From the NCBI GenBank assembly GCA_963693305.1, contig OY855914.1:10917403-10981402 (forward strand): 64,000 nucleotides of DNA, in the 5' to 3' direction. Below are positions 51,895-64,000 of this stretch, piece after piece. A model generated the notes under the pieces. It worked only from the letters and a program-made list of their open reading frames with translations. It had not been told where the DNA came from and searched no databases. Within the stretch, counting starts at the first letter, position 1. Each line of letters begins with the position of its first letter. This DNA comes from Meandrina meandrites. Its lineage: Eukaryota > Cnidaria > Anthozoa > Scleractinia > Meandrinidae. Position numbers and translations under genes: made by a program.

Positions 51895-52198
51895 AAAGAA
51901 ATGGCTGTCTCGGCCATTTCGACGGCCAAAGATATCAATGATACGATCCATGTCATTGTTGACTACAGAGTTGGCATATGCCCTTTTAATGTTAACAAGT
52001 GCGATGAACATTGCTGACACGTTGTTGCCCCGTGGTGCTGCGCAGGTACGTTTTCAATCTGCGCAACGCACTGAATGATCGTTCTGCTGAACACGATGTA
52101 GCAGGTATCACTGCAAGCATATGTACTACATTAATAACCAGAAACTCATCACGTGCTGGGCAACCACTGTCTCGTGTGAATTTAACTGGCTTTACCAC
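51895..52198 (-). pseudogene. hAT transposase dimerisation-domain fragment
   Basis: Minus strand. 'SCSAERSFSALRRLKTYLRS' is the C-terminal dimerisation motif of hAT transposases and ZMYM-like domesticated copies. After 'TTGQQR' the frame shifts and continues with 'NIKRAYANSV' and 'MDRIIDIFG'. Upstream parts (zinc finger, catalytic core) are absent. Confidence 0.7.
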
Positions 52199-52950
52199 GC
52201 CGACTTCAGGTTAAAATAGAAAATATCTATCTCTTCAAAAAACAAAAACATGGAAACTTCTTTTAAAACTGGTTTTGCCTAAATTTCTTTTGCTGCCCAA
52301 AAAATCTGAGTTGCCCAAAATTTGGGGGGGGCTGCAGCTCCCCCAGCCCCCCCGGCCCGTACGCCTATGCCAATTTTTATTAAAAAGCCGTGTAGAAAGC
52401 AGACAAGCAACAGCCTAATTGTAATATAGATTTAGGCAGGCCTAAAAGCGGAGCTCCCATTTATTAATTTTTTTTTGCTCGAGTTAATTACAGTGTTACT
52501 AAATAAGTAACCACACTATATTTCTGAGCTTACAATATAAATTTTAATCGCTCGTGGTTGAACTTAATATCTACGAAACCTCTCATGATTTTATTGACGA
52601 AAGCGACGTCAATACATTCGTGGTTAACTCGTCTGCAACAGGTTCTAAAATTGAAATTGACGAGTGCACTTTACTGGGTTCCTCACGTACACTAGCTCTG
52701 TGATTGGTTTGTTCTTCCGTTTCTGCTTCCGACTCCAACAATCTGGTTTCACAGGATCATAAGCATCCTCGGAGACCCAGGGGCAGTTAGTCCGGGCGAA
52801 ACGAAGTAAGCTGGGCAGAAATCGTAACGGCGAACGTTTTCAAGAAAAGCGGTAAGAGCCCCTGGGAAACGAGTCTCTTTAGACCATTTCCAAACGGGTC
52901 TGCGAATGCTGGCTACTGATTAATCGGGGAACAGCAACTTCAGAGTCACT

Positions 52951-53500
52951 TTAATGTGTCCTTACACGGCAATGTAGATGCCTCTCTCCACTCAAAAGTG
53001 TAAATAGGTACCAACTGTGGACTTGTCTTGTATCCTGAGGCAGTGCATGGCAATTGCTTTTGCCAGAATCGCATAAGAAAATTTCATATTTCCCATTTTG
53101 TTTCGCTACATATTTCTCGGTTTCTAACTTAATTTTAATTTTGTTCAGAAACATAGTAAAATCAGGGTAAATATAAGCTTTTCTAGATTCCAAAACGCAT
53201 AGTTTCCCAAGTATTCTAAAATATTTTTTTATATCATTCCTATTTAAAAGCCCAAGTATAATTTCCTTTAAAGTTATGCCTATGTTTTCTTTAACACGAT
53301 CGAACCACCAAGAAGTACATTTCTTCCAGAAAATTTGCGCATGGAACATTCAAAAACGAGATAATATGTATCTTCTTTCGAAAAGTTACAGAAAGTGCAT
53401 TTATCATTTATTAACAGACCTATTTTGAAAAGTTTTGAATTTGTGTACAATATATAATTAAGCACCCTGGTGAATGAAGGACCAAATATGGGTTTCACTC
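52951..53500 (-). pseudogene. LINE reverse-transcriptase C-terminal fragment
   Basis: Minus strand, with a frameshift near 53340. Contains 'NDKCTFCNFSKEDTYYLVFEC', given here as the Cys-x2-Cys...Cys pattern around 'CTFCNFSKED', then 'FRILGKLCVLESRKAY' and 'FLNKIKIKLETEKY', the tail of L1/Tx1-type LINE ORF2 proteins in corals and fishes. 5'-truncated, as usual for LINE insertions. Confidence 0.65.
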
Positions 53501-53790
53501 GCAGCAGTTTGTGGAAGTGAGTGTATTTGCTCTACTAAAGAATTTGAGATATCAAAATCAGAAGTTAACTTCCTGGACATATTCGGCAGGTTTGCCTTTA
53601 ATGTAATCAGAACTGTCTGTAAAACTGTTTACTGTTAGCCGAATGCGTATCAAATTAAATATTGTCGTGTTTAAAATTTATAGGGTCAGTATCCGTTGCC
53701 GATACACAAGACCTGAGTTTTTTCGGAAAGGTTGGGCGCAACTTGGAATTGCCTTTTTGATAGTAATAAGGTGTGTTGCTGTCTTTGCAG

Positions 53791-54102
53791 GTTCAACTCT
53801 TCAGTGCTCGCAATGCTCCAGTTCAGTTTCATATGAAGATTGCCAAAATAAGCTGAAAGTGGTTAACTGCACCGGATCTAATACTTCGTGTTTTCAAGCA
53901 GATGTTAAATTTGAAAAAGGATCTGACAAGCAGCATGATTTTGCAAAAGGATGTCTCTCAAAAGATTTATGTGATGATTACGAAAAAGGAGACATTGGTG
54001 AATGTGTTACCCGAAGGGCTCAAGGATATACTGTGGACTGCAAAGCAAAGTGCTGTAATGGAAGTGAATGTAATGAGGGAAATCTGCTGGTCAAGAACGA
54101 AG
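53791..54102 (+). CDS. Ly6/uPAR-type domain exon 2 of gene 2
   Basis: 312 nt, acceptor 'GTCTTTGCAG' ending 53790, donor GTAAAT at 54103; phase 1-1. Same cysteine pattern as the exon at 50899, differing at about a dozen residues (for example 'GECVTRRAQGYT' for 'GFCLTQKAKGYT', and 'CCNGSECNEG'). Both splice sites and the whole frame are intact, so it is either a second domain of one protein or an alternative exon. Confidence 0.72.
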
Positions 54103-55623
54103 GTAAATGAATAAAAGTTAATGAGACAGTTACAACAACAACAACTTGATTACCAAAAAAAGACTTCATACAATGCTTCAAAAAAAAAAAGAATACTAAT
54201 AATAATAATATGAAATTTTCAAGAAAGGATGGCTGGCAAACAGAACTTACATCAAATGGAGAAAGTCTTTGAAGTGTCTCCATCAAAAGGGGCATCTTCC
54301 AGGGTGATTCCCTATCCTCCCTCCTTTTTTCCGTCGTCCCTAGCTATCAGTATATCTATTATTAGTTATAGTGATGGAAAGCATAAAAAGCAATTTGAGT
54401 GTTAATTTTGTGGAAGGAATTCAGTAGTTTTGCAAGCGGTTTTGCGCTATCTCACGGCAATTACCGCTTTTTATTTCTGCACCAAGATAATACCACTGGT
54501 GGTTAACTCAATGTTAGTGACAGTTGTACAGAATGAAAACCTACCTTTCACGAGGGTGTTTGAGCTGGTGTTATATATTGTACAAAGTTTGTACATGTTT
54601 TTGCGAGTTGTTAAAATGACGCGCGCAGGTGAAGAAATGTTTTTCACCGTCTATAAGTTTGGTTTGGGATCAATTAATCAAGGTTGATAAGCAATTTAGA
54701 TCATAAATTGGCCTTTCAGAGTGTGTAGTTGTAATAAAACTTCAGAAACGAATTATTTGTCTGAATTTAGTACGTGGGCATATGGTTTATTATTTTTTTT
54801 CCACTCGCATGTTTGTGTTAAATGCCGCAAAAGAGCCGGGCAGTTTTGGGGGGGGCGGGGGGGGTGGGGTGCGCGCTAATAAAAGCCTTCGGACTGGGAG
54901 TCAATGGGTTAATGCATCGCAAATCGCTTTCAATATTATCATTTCCCCTACTCTATGCAAAATAGTCGAATCTCGAAGAGATCTTTGATTTTCAGTCATT
55001 CCGAAAATGCGAAACTGTTGCCACGGTTCCCAAGAGAGATGTGATCCTTGTGCTGCCTTATTTAGGTTTCCAAAGCGAAGTTTTTAAACGCCGTCTTAAA
55101 TCTTGCGTTAATAACTTTTTATAGCTTCGTCAATCGTAGGTTGATGTTTCATAACACTTGCCGGATTAGTTCCTTTTTCCCTTACAAAGATCGTTTGAAT
55201 CGCTCATAGAAATCTAAGCCGTAGTATACAAAGCCAGTTGCAGGGGTTGTGTACTCTTCCCCTGCTAATTTTTCTTGTTTTTTTTTTTTCATTTCTCTCT
55301 CATGCTGAAGTTCAACAGGACCATTGGTCTGCTCTCTCTTACATAAGAAAGCAGACAACTCTGATGGTATATTATTGTCATTATCATTATTACACTCGAG
55401 AAGTGCGAGAAGCACTTGGTTGCGCCTCGTGCTTCTCTATGCACTTTTCTCGTGTTCTTAAAAATCCTCGCGTACTTTTATCATATATAGCTTATCATTA
55501 AACAATGCACTCGAATGCGTTTTTTATTTCTTTAATTATCATGCTACTTTAGCAAGAACAGAGAAGCAGGCCTGGATGTTTACTTCTTTGATAGTAATAT
55601 AAGGTGTATTGCTGTGTTTGCAG
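54103..55623. other. Intron, no gene recognised
   Basis: Frames such as 54430-54687 (hydrophobic, 85 codons) have no domain. G-rich run near 54847. Consistent with an intron between domain exons. Confidence 0.5.
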
Positions 55624-55935
55624 GTTCAACTCTTCAGTGCTCGAAATGCTCCAGTACAGTTTCATATGAAGATTGCCAGAATAAGCTAACAGTGGTTAAC
55701 TGCACTGGATCTAATACTTCGTGTTTTCAAGCAGATGCCAAGTTTGAAAAAGGATCTGAAAAGCAGCACAATTTTACAAAAGGCTGTGTGTCAAAAGATC
55801 TTTGCGACGATTATGAAAAAGGCGACATTGGCGATTGTGTTATCCGAAAGGCTCAAGGATATACTGTGGACTGCAAAGCAAAGTGCTGTAATGGAAGTGA
55901 ATGTAATGAGGGAAATCTGCTAGTCGAGAACAAAG
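55624..55935 (+). CDS. Ly6/uPAR-type domain exon 3 of gene 2
   Basis: 312 nt, acceptor 'GTGTTTGCAG' ending 55623, donor GTAAAT at 55936; phase 1-1. Closest to the 53791 exon ('CKAKCCNGSECNEGNLL'). Two extra glycosylation sequons compared with the first (NCT, NFT). Intact. Confidence 0.72.
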
Positions 55936-56380
55936 GTAAATTAATAAGAGTTAATGAAACAGTTAGGTGCTATTATCCTCATGGTGCGTTGACTCCCCGG
56001 TAATGTTTCGGACTCTTATTACGAGGACCTCATTAGCATTTTTTGCTTATCTTCCATTCTTGATATCGCTCTTCGTTTCTCGTTATTGGCCCTTTTGAGG
56101 TCATGAAACGAGTTAAAAAAAAGAGAAATTACTTGAACAGTGAAACATTCGAAGCCAGGAGCTAACTGAAAAAGACAAAAGTGGAATTTACCGAAAGCAA
56201 AGAAAAAAAAAACAAAAGATAGAAAGCAAGAATGAAAACTTGTCCGACAGTGACAAGGGATCCTTTGAAAAAATCGAACCACCCGTTGCTACTTCATATT
56301 TTTTGTACTCTTCCCCTGCTAATTTTTCTTGAAATTTTTCACTTCTCTTTCGCGCTGAAGTTCAACGGGGCCATTGTATT

Positions 56381-56513
<133 letters not shown>

Positions 56514-56774
56514 TACATAAGAAAGCAAATACCATTATGCACTCAAAAGTATAAGTAACGGGGTGTCCTTCAGTGGAGGGAGAAAGGCGAAAAAACACGT
56601 GGGGAGGGGAAAGGCGAACTAACAAAAAAAAAAAAAAGAGAAATAGGGGGAACGCGGGGTACGACGGAAAAGGCGAAAAGGCACGAAGGACAAAAAGGGC
56701 ACCCGCGCGAAGGGCACCCGCGAAGGTATTTGTGATGTCATTGGACCGTCAGCATCCTTCGTGATTACTTGGTT

Positions 56775-56894
56775 TGTGAAGATGAGTGCAACAAAGAAAA
56801 CATTATCGCCGAGAGCAAAGCCGCAGCCTTAAATTTTTTGAGTGTCATTTGGCTGCTGTCTGGTCTGTTACTGACACTTGTCAATGCCAATTGA
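56775..56894 (+). pseudogene. Fragment of Ly6 last exon with GPI tail
   Basis: Encodes 'CEDECNKENIIAESKAAALN' and then 'FLSVIWLLSGLLLTLVNAN' with stop at 56892-56894, matching the end of the exon at 43561. The first two-thirds of the domain is missing; the upstream sequence is low-complexity. It would be the last exon of gene 2, which therefore seems to lack an intact GPI exon unless this piece is spliced by a new acceptor. Confidence 0.7.
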
Positions 56895-57421
56895 CCACGA
56901 TACTAAAATGCGTTTGACACGTCTAAAAAAAAAGGAAAAACAGGCAAACTTATGGCAAATTGATTTGTAGAGTTTTTTTAATCTCACATTAGAAGTATTC
57001 CTGAAGTTCAATGTACTGGAAGTACATTCGATTTGTCTGTATATTTGATTTAATTGCTTTTGATAATAACTTCACATACTAGTAATGTTCTAATTATGTT
57101 TAGCGTGTTTTTAGTGATATTTGCAAAATAGGTCTTTTAAGTTTTACTTTTAAGTGTCAGATTATGTACATGACCCAACAAGCGCATGAGCTTTGATTTT
57201 TATTGTGGGTATAAATAAAGGTGATCACCTCTATGTTATGGTGGGGCTATCTAATGACCAGCTGGCTACACCCCACAAAGGAGTTGTTAGAAAAAAAATG
57301 CGTCCCCCCCATCTCCCCGCGCTGCTCCCATCATCAAGGGGGTTTGTTTCTTTGCTATTTTCTTTGCAATGCACTGTGCCGCCTTTTTACGGTTCTCCCA
57401 AAAATAATACTTTATAGGTTT

Positions 57422-57809
57422 TTAAAGGGGGTTTGTCACAGTTTTTAAGAGATTTTTAACAGCCAAAATTTATACTTGTGTCGAAGAAAAACAAAACTAA
57501 TAGACCTCTTTTATTAATAATTGCTATATTTGAGCACCGAAACTGTTTACAAGCGTCTTAAGCTGCAGATGGCTAAGATGGAAATGGATTACAACTTGAA
57601 AAGTTCAGCTAAACTTTTCAAGTCGTTTCCGCGCGTCTTCAAAAAAATCGATATTTATAGCCCTAGTTTGATTTCTTTCCACGCGTTAAGGTTATATCAT
57701 CCTTTAGATGTTCAAAGATAATGCTTTTCATGGATTCAGTTGCCTACCACTAATTTCAGAACAATTTAGACCAAAAATCTGCAAAATCCACGTGACAGAG
57801 CTTCTTTAA
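57422..57809. mobile_element. MITE with TTAA ends and central hairpin (copy 3)
   Basis: TTAA at 57422-57425 and 57806-57809, ends 'AGGGGGTTTGTCAC' and 'GTGACAGAGCTTCT'. Perfect 12-bp arms at 57594-57605 and 57612-57623 in the centre. Confidence 0.6.
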
Positions 57810-58075
57810 GTACATATTTGGATGTGGATGGAGTCCAATCGAATTAAACATGGTCCTCGCTGTAAAATTCTTGGAAAAGCAGTCAGGTAAAGGCAGTCGG
57901 AGATCAGTAGAGTGAGGAGGAATCACCCACAAAAACGCCTCTTACCTTCCAATCCTGTTAAGAACAAGCTTTTTGACAAATTAATGCAAGATGTAACCGA
58001 AATCGAGCTAATAAGATATCGAGAAATCCACGAGTTCAATACAGCTCTTCGCTATCCTTACGACTTCCGTCAGGG

Positions 58076-59710
58076 ACAAAGTTTTTCCTTCCTTCTTTTC
58101 TTTTTTTTTCTCTCTTTTTCTGTTTTCTGTTCTTTGTTTTTGAGGGAGGGGCTGGTCGTACGTTCATGACAAGAGAGTATGCAGGCAGATCTCAAGAAGT
58201 GGCCAATGTGCCACTGATCGTTAAGAGTTAGACTGTTGACAGCTTCTATATTAAAAAATAAATAAATAAATAAACGGCACGCAATGCATGCAGAAGCGAT
58301 GACGTTTCACAAGGGGTCTTTAAGAATTTTCAGGAAATTTGACAGAAAATTTCAAAAAAGTAAATAAAAGTAGCTGACAACTTCTGTGTAGAATGATTGT
58401 TCGACTTGTAAAAGTTGCGTTATCTTGCAGGAAGACATCCGATACTGACGACATACGTTACAAGGTCAAACGCTGTCTTGAAATTGTTGAGCCCTAATAA
58501 AACACATCAAATACGATTTGTCTCTTTCGTTTATACTTAGAATTAGTCCTTTCTAACTGCCCGGGAGTATTTTGCTTTGAGTCTACGCGGTGTTTTCTTG
58601 TCGAGTTAAACTTGATTTCTTTTCTACTGAAGTTTATTCCTTAACAACTTCTGTGTTGAATGATTTTCGACAAAAGTTGCGCGACATCCGATACTGACGA
58701 CATACGATACAAGGTCAAACGCTGTCTTGAAAATGTCTAGCCCTTTTCTTTTAAAAAATGTCATCGCTTAAAAAGAACTCAAACCATGCACCTAGTTCCC
58801 AGTGCTCTTCGGTTCAGGGAGTAATCCTAAATCACACCGTAACACCAAAAATTCCAAAAATTCCATCGCTTTTCCGCTTTCCAACATCAACCGATGACGT
58901 CATCGCTTAAAAAAGCGCGAGGGAAACGGCAAGCGCGAAGCACGACGGGAAAGGGGCGTGTTCCATTTTTTTTACAGCCTGTCACGCAATATTTCGTCCT
59001 AACGAAATCGCGTTACGTGCCATCCAGTTTCACAGTTTGCAAGAAAAAGCGCGTATCGAGGCTGCCCGTTTTCCTCTTATAATGAGAACCCGCAAGAGGC
59101 TTCGGCATTTGATTTCACGCAAAACGTGTTTAAAAAAATGAAAATTTGCGGCTTGTCGCCAAACAGGAAAATAAACTAATTAGTAACCATGGAGCGCTGA
59201 AGAAGTGTGTGTGTGTGTGATGCAGGTGACGTCACTTTCCTTTGCTCTTTCAATTTTTTTTTCTCAGTTTGGGGAGAAGGGTGAGGCTTTTATGGAATTC
59301 ACTATTTAATTTAAAGCATGCGATGAAAGTCTTCATATAACTGGTGGTGTAGATAGGTTTCACATAAGCAGTGATGTATCTTGATGAGCAAAGAATCGCC
59401 ATTGAAATAAAACCATTTAACGTAGTGTGAAAAATTCGTTTGAAACACCCACCCCTCCCATGTTCACCTCTCTGGAGCCTCGCCCTCATGTAACCTGTGT
59501 AACCTGCTTCAATGCTTCAACAATACATCGGTGCATCGAGGAGTGGAAGTACCGGGTACACAATAACTCAGGTCGATTGTAGTGTGTTTACCGGTTGTTA
59601 CAGAAAAGACAACATGAAAGTCGCTCTGTTTGTGGGTTTTACGTTCTTCTGTTCCCTTTGGACCATCGGTAAGTTGTGCTGTGAACGAGTTTCATGTCAG
59701 TTTTTCGACT
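58076..59710. repeat. Segmental duplication upstream of signal-peptide exon, copy 2
   Basis: Counterpart of 46637-47760. It contains an internal direct duplication of a block with 'GACATCCGATACTGACGACA' at about 58434 and 58682. No other gene supported. Confidence 0.65.
59614..59668 (+). CDS. Ly6 gene 3, exon 1 (signal peptide)
   Basis: ATG at 59614, 'MKVALFVGFTFFCSLWTI' plus one base, GTAAGT donor at 59669. It differs from the exon at 47669 by one residue (Trp for Arg) within the coding part. Phase 1 matches the domain exon at 63908. The two-gene arrangement is a tandem duplication with a spacing of about 12 kb. Confidence 0.75.
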
Positions 59711-61534
59711 CGCATCTGCTCGCTCTTATGTGACTAATGTGAGCCATAACCGGGCCAAGCTATAAAGCGAAGCTTTATAATGGTTGTGTAATTTTCCTTG
59801 TTATATTTTTTCACTTTGACAACTGTATGAGAGACTAGAGCAGTTTTTTTATCCGTCATAAATGTGTAACCCCACAAGGGAATTATAAATTCACGCCAAT
59901 ATTCAACATGAAAATTCTTACTGTGAAAATTCAATCGCGTGCCTGCATCGCTGCATTCAGTGCAGCAAATATTTATATCATGGCGAACTGAGTTTGTTTC
60001 AGCTGTACATAATTTTCCATTCAAAGTGCTTAGGAATTTATGGTTGGTAATAACTGTTTTTCAATGCCAGCCAAATTGTACCTACTGATTGCCTGCCAAA
60101 TACTTATGTCAATTTTAATTAGACTGTGTGAAGGGAACATGTACCTGTAGATCTGTTTTTCTTGTGCGAGGCCAAAAAAAAAATAATAATGCGTTTAAGC
60201 CTATTTATATATTGTTGATCTTGTCCTTGAGCATGTGCAAACTGTTCCTGTAATACAATGACCTGCACATATCAGCTGTACCTGCAGGATCAGACTTGCT
60301 GTATTGACCTCCTTTCAGGGTCTTTTGGCACTTGAATCTCGGAGCTTTCTTACAAATTATTTTCATTAAAATTAACGTGATTTATCAACCTAGTAAATTT
60401 AACCGTGGACCACAGGAAGTGTTGGATACGACTCACAAAGCATGCCGAAAGAGATTTTGATTTCTTTCTGGTGTCATTATTGATAATCAGACTGTACATA
60501 TGTCCTCAAGGTGAAATGATATTCCCAAGCTGAAAGAAATATCAGAGGAAATCCACATCAAATCTTTGTGGGCCAAGGAACAGCTAGATGTGTATTGCTG
60601 GATTCATAAAGGCGCCATTTTAAGTGCAGAACAACTCATATTGGGTGTCGAAACATTGCGGTACATTGACTATTGGAAATTATATTCGATTCTGGCATGT
60701 TTTTGATCGAATGTAACAGGCTGAAATCGAAGTCAACTTTGGCGCTTTCTTTCTCAGATATGTAGAGTCATGTATGAAGTACATCAATGTACTGCTGGCC
60801 AACACAGTTCACCCTAGTATTGTGGTTTTCGATGGATTTCCCACTTCAATGTGTTTCCCACTCAGAGGCCAAACAAAAGGATGGTATTAACACTTCAAAA
60901 ACAAAAAATTATAGCAAGAAAATATAAAATGTAAATACAACAAATCGGAGTGGCATTTTAGGCTCTTTTCGTGATAAAGCGTGAACAGAAATTGCACCAT
61001 CAACTCCCGGGAAATGCAGCAAAATGGAAGAGGACTGGGTGACAAATGAAGGAAGAACCCCCAACTGTAACTCTAAAATTCACCGTTAACATGGTGAGGC
61101 CCGCCCAGAACCACTGTACTTTTATTAAAGTTCAACTATTGAACTTATAGTAAGTTCTGTGCAAAAATATAATCTACAGTACTGGTCCCTGTTTGTAAAG
61201 GAAAGAGCAAATGTCCACTGAATGCATGTCTAATGTGTGTGCCAATGAAACCTCTATAGTATGGCATGATTTCAATCCACTAGTTTTGATAGCAAAATCG
61301 CTTCCCTTACATGTAATTCAGAACTTGACAAATGACTGGCTTAGATATTATTCTTCCAGCTCCAAGAAGACAGTTCATTCAATGTTAAAATGTTGCTGAA
61401 ATCACATTAAAAAGAGCAATGAGACCTACAGTAAAATCTGATGACAAAACTGTCTGCACTTGCTTTTACTGAGATGACATATGATTGGTCAAAAATTTTC
61501 ACATGAAGCGGTCCAACACCGCCTGAATTGACCA
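59711..61534. other. Intron, no gene recognised
   Basis: AT-rich, no domain-bearing frame seen; consistent with intron 1 of Ly6 gene 3. Confidence 0.5.
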
Positions 61535-62142
61535 GGTGTCTGGAAAACTCGAACAGCGATACATGTATGTGAATAGTCACGAATAGTGAGTAGTGTGACT
61601 GTCACAAGTAATGACAAATAGTTGCAAATAGTGATGAATAGTCATTGAATAGTCGTGAATAGTGACAAATAGTTGTTGAATTCAGTAGTCACAAATAGTG
61701 ACAGTAGATATATTTTCCCAAGCCGGGCAAGTACTCAAGCACACAAGATCTCTCACTTTGCATCCCCCTCTTAGTCAGTGTTTAAGGTTCATACATCATT
61801 CTTATACTTCCAATTCTGAGTTTTTGGTTTGGTTTTTGAGATTCCTTATAGTTTTCAGGCCCTTACATGTAGGTTGGTTGTCAACCAGGTAAGATCATTC
61901 CTTTTAAAATCTACCACAGTTTACTGTAACAATTTGCTCCATGCAGACAATTACAAAGGAAAGGCATTCAACATAATCATTACATTACCAACTGGAGCCC
62001 TCGAAGACATTTAACTTTGATCAGTAATAGATGGCATTCTAATTCTAAGTTGTCACTATTCATGACCATTCAACCACTATTTGTCACTATTTGTGACTAT
62101 TCATTACCATTCGTGACTATTTGTGACTATTCACTATTCAAC
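61535..62142. repeat. GAATAGT repeat blocks in inverted pair
   Basis: 61535-61706 has units on 'GAATAGTGACAAATAGTTG'; 62045-62142 has the complement ('TTTGTGACTATTCA'), so the two can fold over a 340-bp centre. Counterpart of 47917-48054, which has only the first arm. Confidence 0.65.
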
Positions 62143-62501
62143 AACAAGGTTTATTTGAACTGCAAAATTGCTACATGTAATAATAATTAACGGACCTGTT
62201 AATAAAAATAATGTACATGTACAAGTTTTTTGTTTTGTTTTTGTTTTTGTTTTTAAGGAATAAACTAAAGTGGGTAATAGTAGGGTGTTGGTGATACAGC
62301 AGCATGCTTACACTGTAGCTCAGCAAACAAGTATCAAGCAGTTTAAGACAGATTACGCTGCAAGTTCAAGCAATTATCAAAAATTAATTGCACAAAACCT
62401 ACTCAAAGCACAGTAACACTTTGTACACTATTTGAAACACAGTGTAATTCATTTCAATCTACATATATTAAGTGACCCTGCAGTTAAATTCTAAAGCATT
62501 C

Positions 62502-62987
62502 TCAAGAACCAGAAACTCATAAGGAGTTGAAACGTGTAACGCGCGTTCACAGCGTTCGAATATTCAGTTTGCCAAGTACCATATTTGGAAAGACAAAGAG
62601 ATTGTACGCGAATGATTTACTCACGTAACGGCACATGCAATAAAATTTTCGGTTTTGCGGTAAGTCACTTGAATTCCGACCAAAACGCCGTAAATTACTC
62701 ACAGAAACTAACGAAACTCATTAAGAGTATCCAAGTGAAGTTTTCCAGACTACTAAATGACGATGAAACACAAGAATTTAACTTTATTCGACCAAAGTTG
62801 TTCAAAAACAAGATGACACCATTTAGCGCGAGCTTGCGCGCGCTGTGAATTTAACAATTTTGATTGGTTGATTTGTTTCTCGTGATTTTCCAAATATGGT
62901 ACTTAATGAAAACGAATGTTCAGACGCTTTGTACAATGCGGATCATAGGGAGTTACACGTTTCAACCCTTATGGGTTTCTGCAAGAA
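62502..62987. mobile_element. MITE-like element (about 485 bp)
   Basis: Inverted ends around 'GTTGAAACGTGTAAC' (62525-62540) and 'GTTACACGTTTCAAC' (62952-62966), and a second inner pair 'ACCATATTTGGAA'/'TTCCAAATATGGT'. An 87-codon frame at 62585-62848 inside has no recognisable domain. Confidence 0.6.
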
Positions 62988-63907
62988 CTTAATGTCAAAC
63001 CTTGTAAAAATGCTTAAAATGCATGTTTTTTTTTTGTTTTGAACTGATGTGTATGCCCCTATGGATAACATCAAATGCATTATTTTTTCTCTCATGGGGT
63101 CTGCTTGAGGGCTAGAGTTTCGATAAGTTGTTCTTAACTGTATTCAAACTGTTAACATTCTACAAGTTTTTATTGGTATCTATATTTTTGCCTTTATTGC
63201 TCAATAATATTATTGTTCAGCAGAACTTAAGTCGATGGGCAATACAGTTAAGTCCACAAACAACAACAACAAACATATACAATACCTCCCTCCACTCAAA
63301 AGTAAAAATGGTTACCAACTATGGAATTGTATCCAGGGGTCAACTGAGTGGCAATCATTCTTACTTATATTAGTCGCTTTGAGCTAAGGGAACTGGGGAA
63401 ATTTCCAGCATGGTCGGTTGGTGACTTTGATCCAAGCAAACTTATATACTGATTATACTACTTCAACACCCAGGGGAGGGGGGGTGGTACTCAGGGCAAA
63501 TGGGCAAAAAAAGCAAGACACAGAAATGTCCTTGGGAGTTCCTACAACTCCATCATCTATTCAACAACAGCCAAAACACATTATTTTGTTTGTATTTGCA
63601 GATTTTAAATACCCCCCTCCCCCCCCCCCCCCAAAAAAAAAAAATCATTACAGCTGTATTAATCAAGCTACCCCAAAAGAATACTTACCAAATTTTCCTA
63701 CCCCAAAAAATACCCCCCAAAATCCTTCAATCATCCCCATCACTTGAAATCTGGAGTACCCCCCTCGGCTTCAACAGGCAGACAAATGTGCAAGAACAGA
63801 ACAGCAGGCATAAGGTGTTTATTTCTCAATTGAATAGAACAAGGGTGTTGGGACGCAACTGGGAATTGCATTTTTGATAGTGATAAGTTGTATTGCTGTG
63901 TTTGCAG

Positions 63908-64000
63908 GTTCAACTCTTCAGTGCTCGCAATGCTCCAGTTCAGTTTCATATGAAGATTGCCAGAATAAGCTGAAAGTGGGTAACTGCACCGGACCTAATG
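63908..64000 (+). CDS. Ly6/uPAR-type domain exon of gene 3 (partial)
   Basis: Acceptor 'GTGTTTGCAG' ends at 63907; the first 93 nt of the exon are in the window and match the others ('CSQCSSSVSYEDCQNKLKV'). It continues past the edge. Preceded by the same 'TTTTTGATAGT' block found before the exon at 53791, so the intron end was copied with the exon. Confidence 0.7.

Noticed and set aside
62585..62848. 87-codon frame
   Set aside because: Within an inverted-repeat element; no domain recognised.

Overview
The window reads as nuclear DNA of a cnidarian animal, most likely an anthozoan such as a stony coral. The basis is GT-AG introns, long gene-poor AT-rich stretches crowded with short foldback transposons, and host gene types known from such genomes: an aerolysin-like pore former, single-exon orphan GPCRs, ZP-type and Ly6/three-finger surface proteins. 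No bacterial-style operons, rRNA genes or CRISPR arrays are seen, and no convincing tRNA. Species cannot be named from sequence alone.

Layout. (1) 1-2.2 kb: the 3' part of an aerolysin-like gene (two exons, 5' end outside the window). (2) 2.4-8.8 kb: foldback elements around a ZP-N gene whose last two exons are at 7118-7540 and 8341-8462. (3) 8.8-19.0 kb: a duplicated segment holding an intact class A GPCR (13073-14593), a broken second copy (about 18786-18960), about five copies of a 230-bp repeat, and a hAT-like insertion with empty sites preserved in the paralogous copies. (4) 19149-35652: a complete Polinton/Maverick element of 16.5 kb with 334-bp terminal inverted repeats that are identical base for base, and a 5-6 bp target duplication. 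(5) 36.3-37.7 kb: an intact single-exon 2-oxoglutarate/Fe(II) oxygenase. (6) 38-43.5 kb: no gene recognised; a MITE and a 190-205 bp tandem repeat. (7) 43.5-64 kb: a duplicated array of Ly6/uPAR-type genes built from a signal-peptide exon, 312-nt symmetric phase-1 domain exons, and a last exon with a GPI-type tail, cut up by decayed gypsy integrase, hAT and LINE fragments.

The Polinton is the main object. It carries protein-primed-type PolB, a DDE integrase, a packaging ATPase, a double-jelly-roll major capsid protein, a penton-like minor capsid protein, a coiled-coil membrane-active protein and several small membrane proteins. All frames are open, so it looks young and potentially functional. 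PolB would copy the genome, integrase insert it, ATPase package it, and the capsid proteins form a virion. I found no adenain-like protease.

Unusual features of the element: each TIR is itself a near-perfect hairpin (66-nt arms, 65 of 66 paired); each TIR ends with an ATG used by the terminal gene at that end, so PolB and the left-end gene share a leader and start codon; a GC-rich, four-hairpin region with Pol III-like signals lies in the left arm and may be a structured RNA comparable to adenovirus VA RNA; three families of short palindromes sit at gene boundaries and inside coding regions; and PolB has an in-frame insertion of about 85 codons. All homology statements come from recognising motifs by eye; no searches were run.
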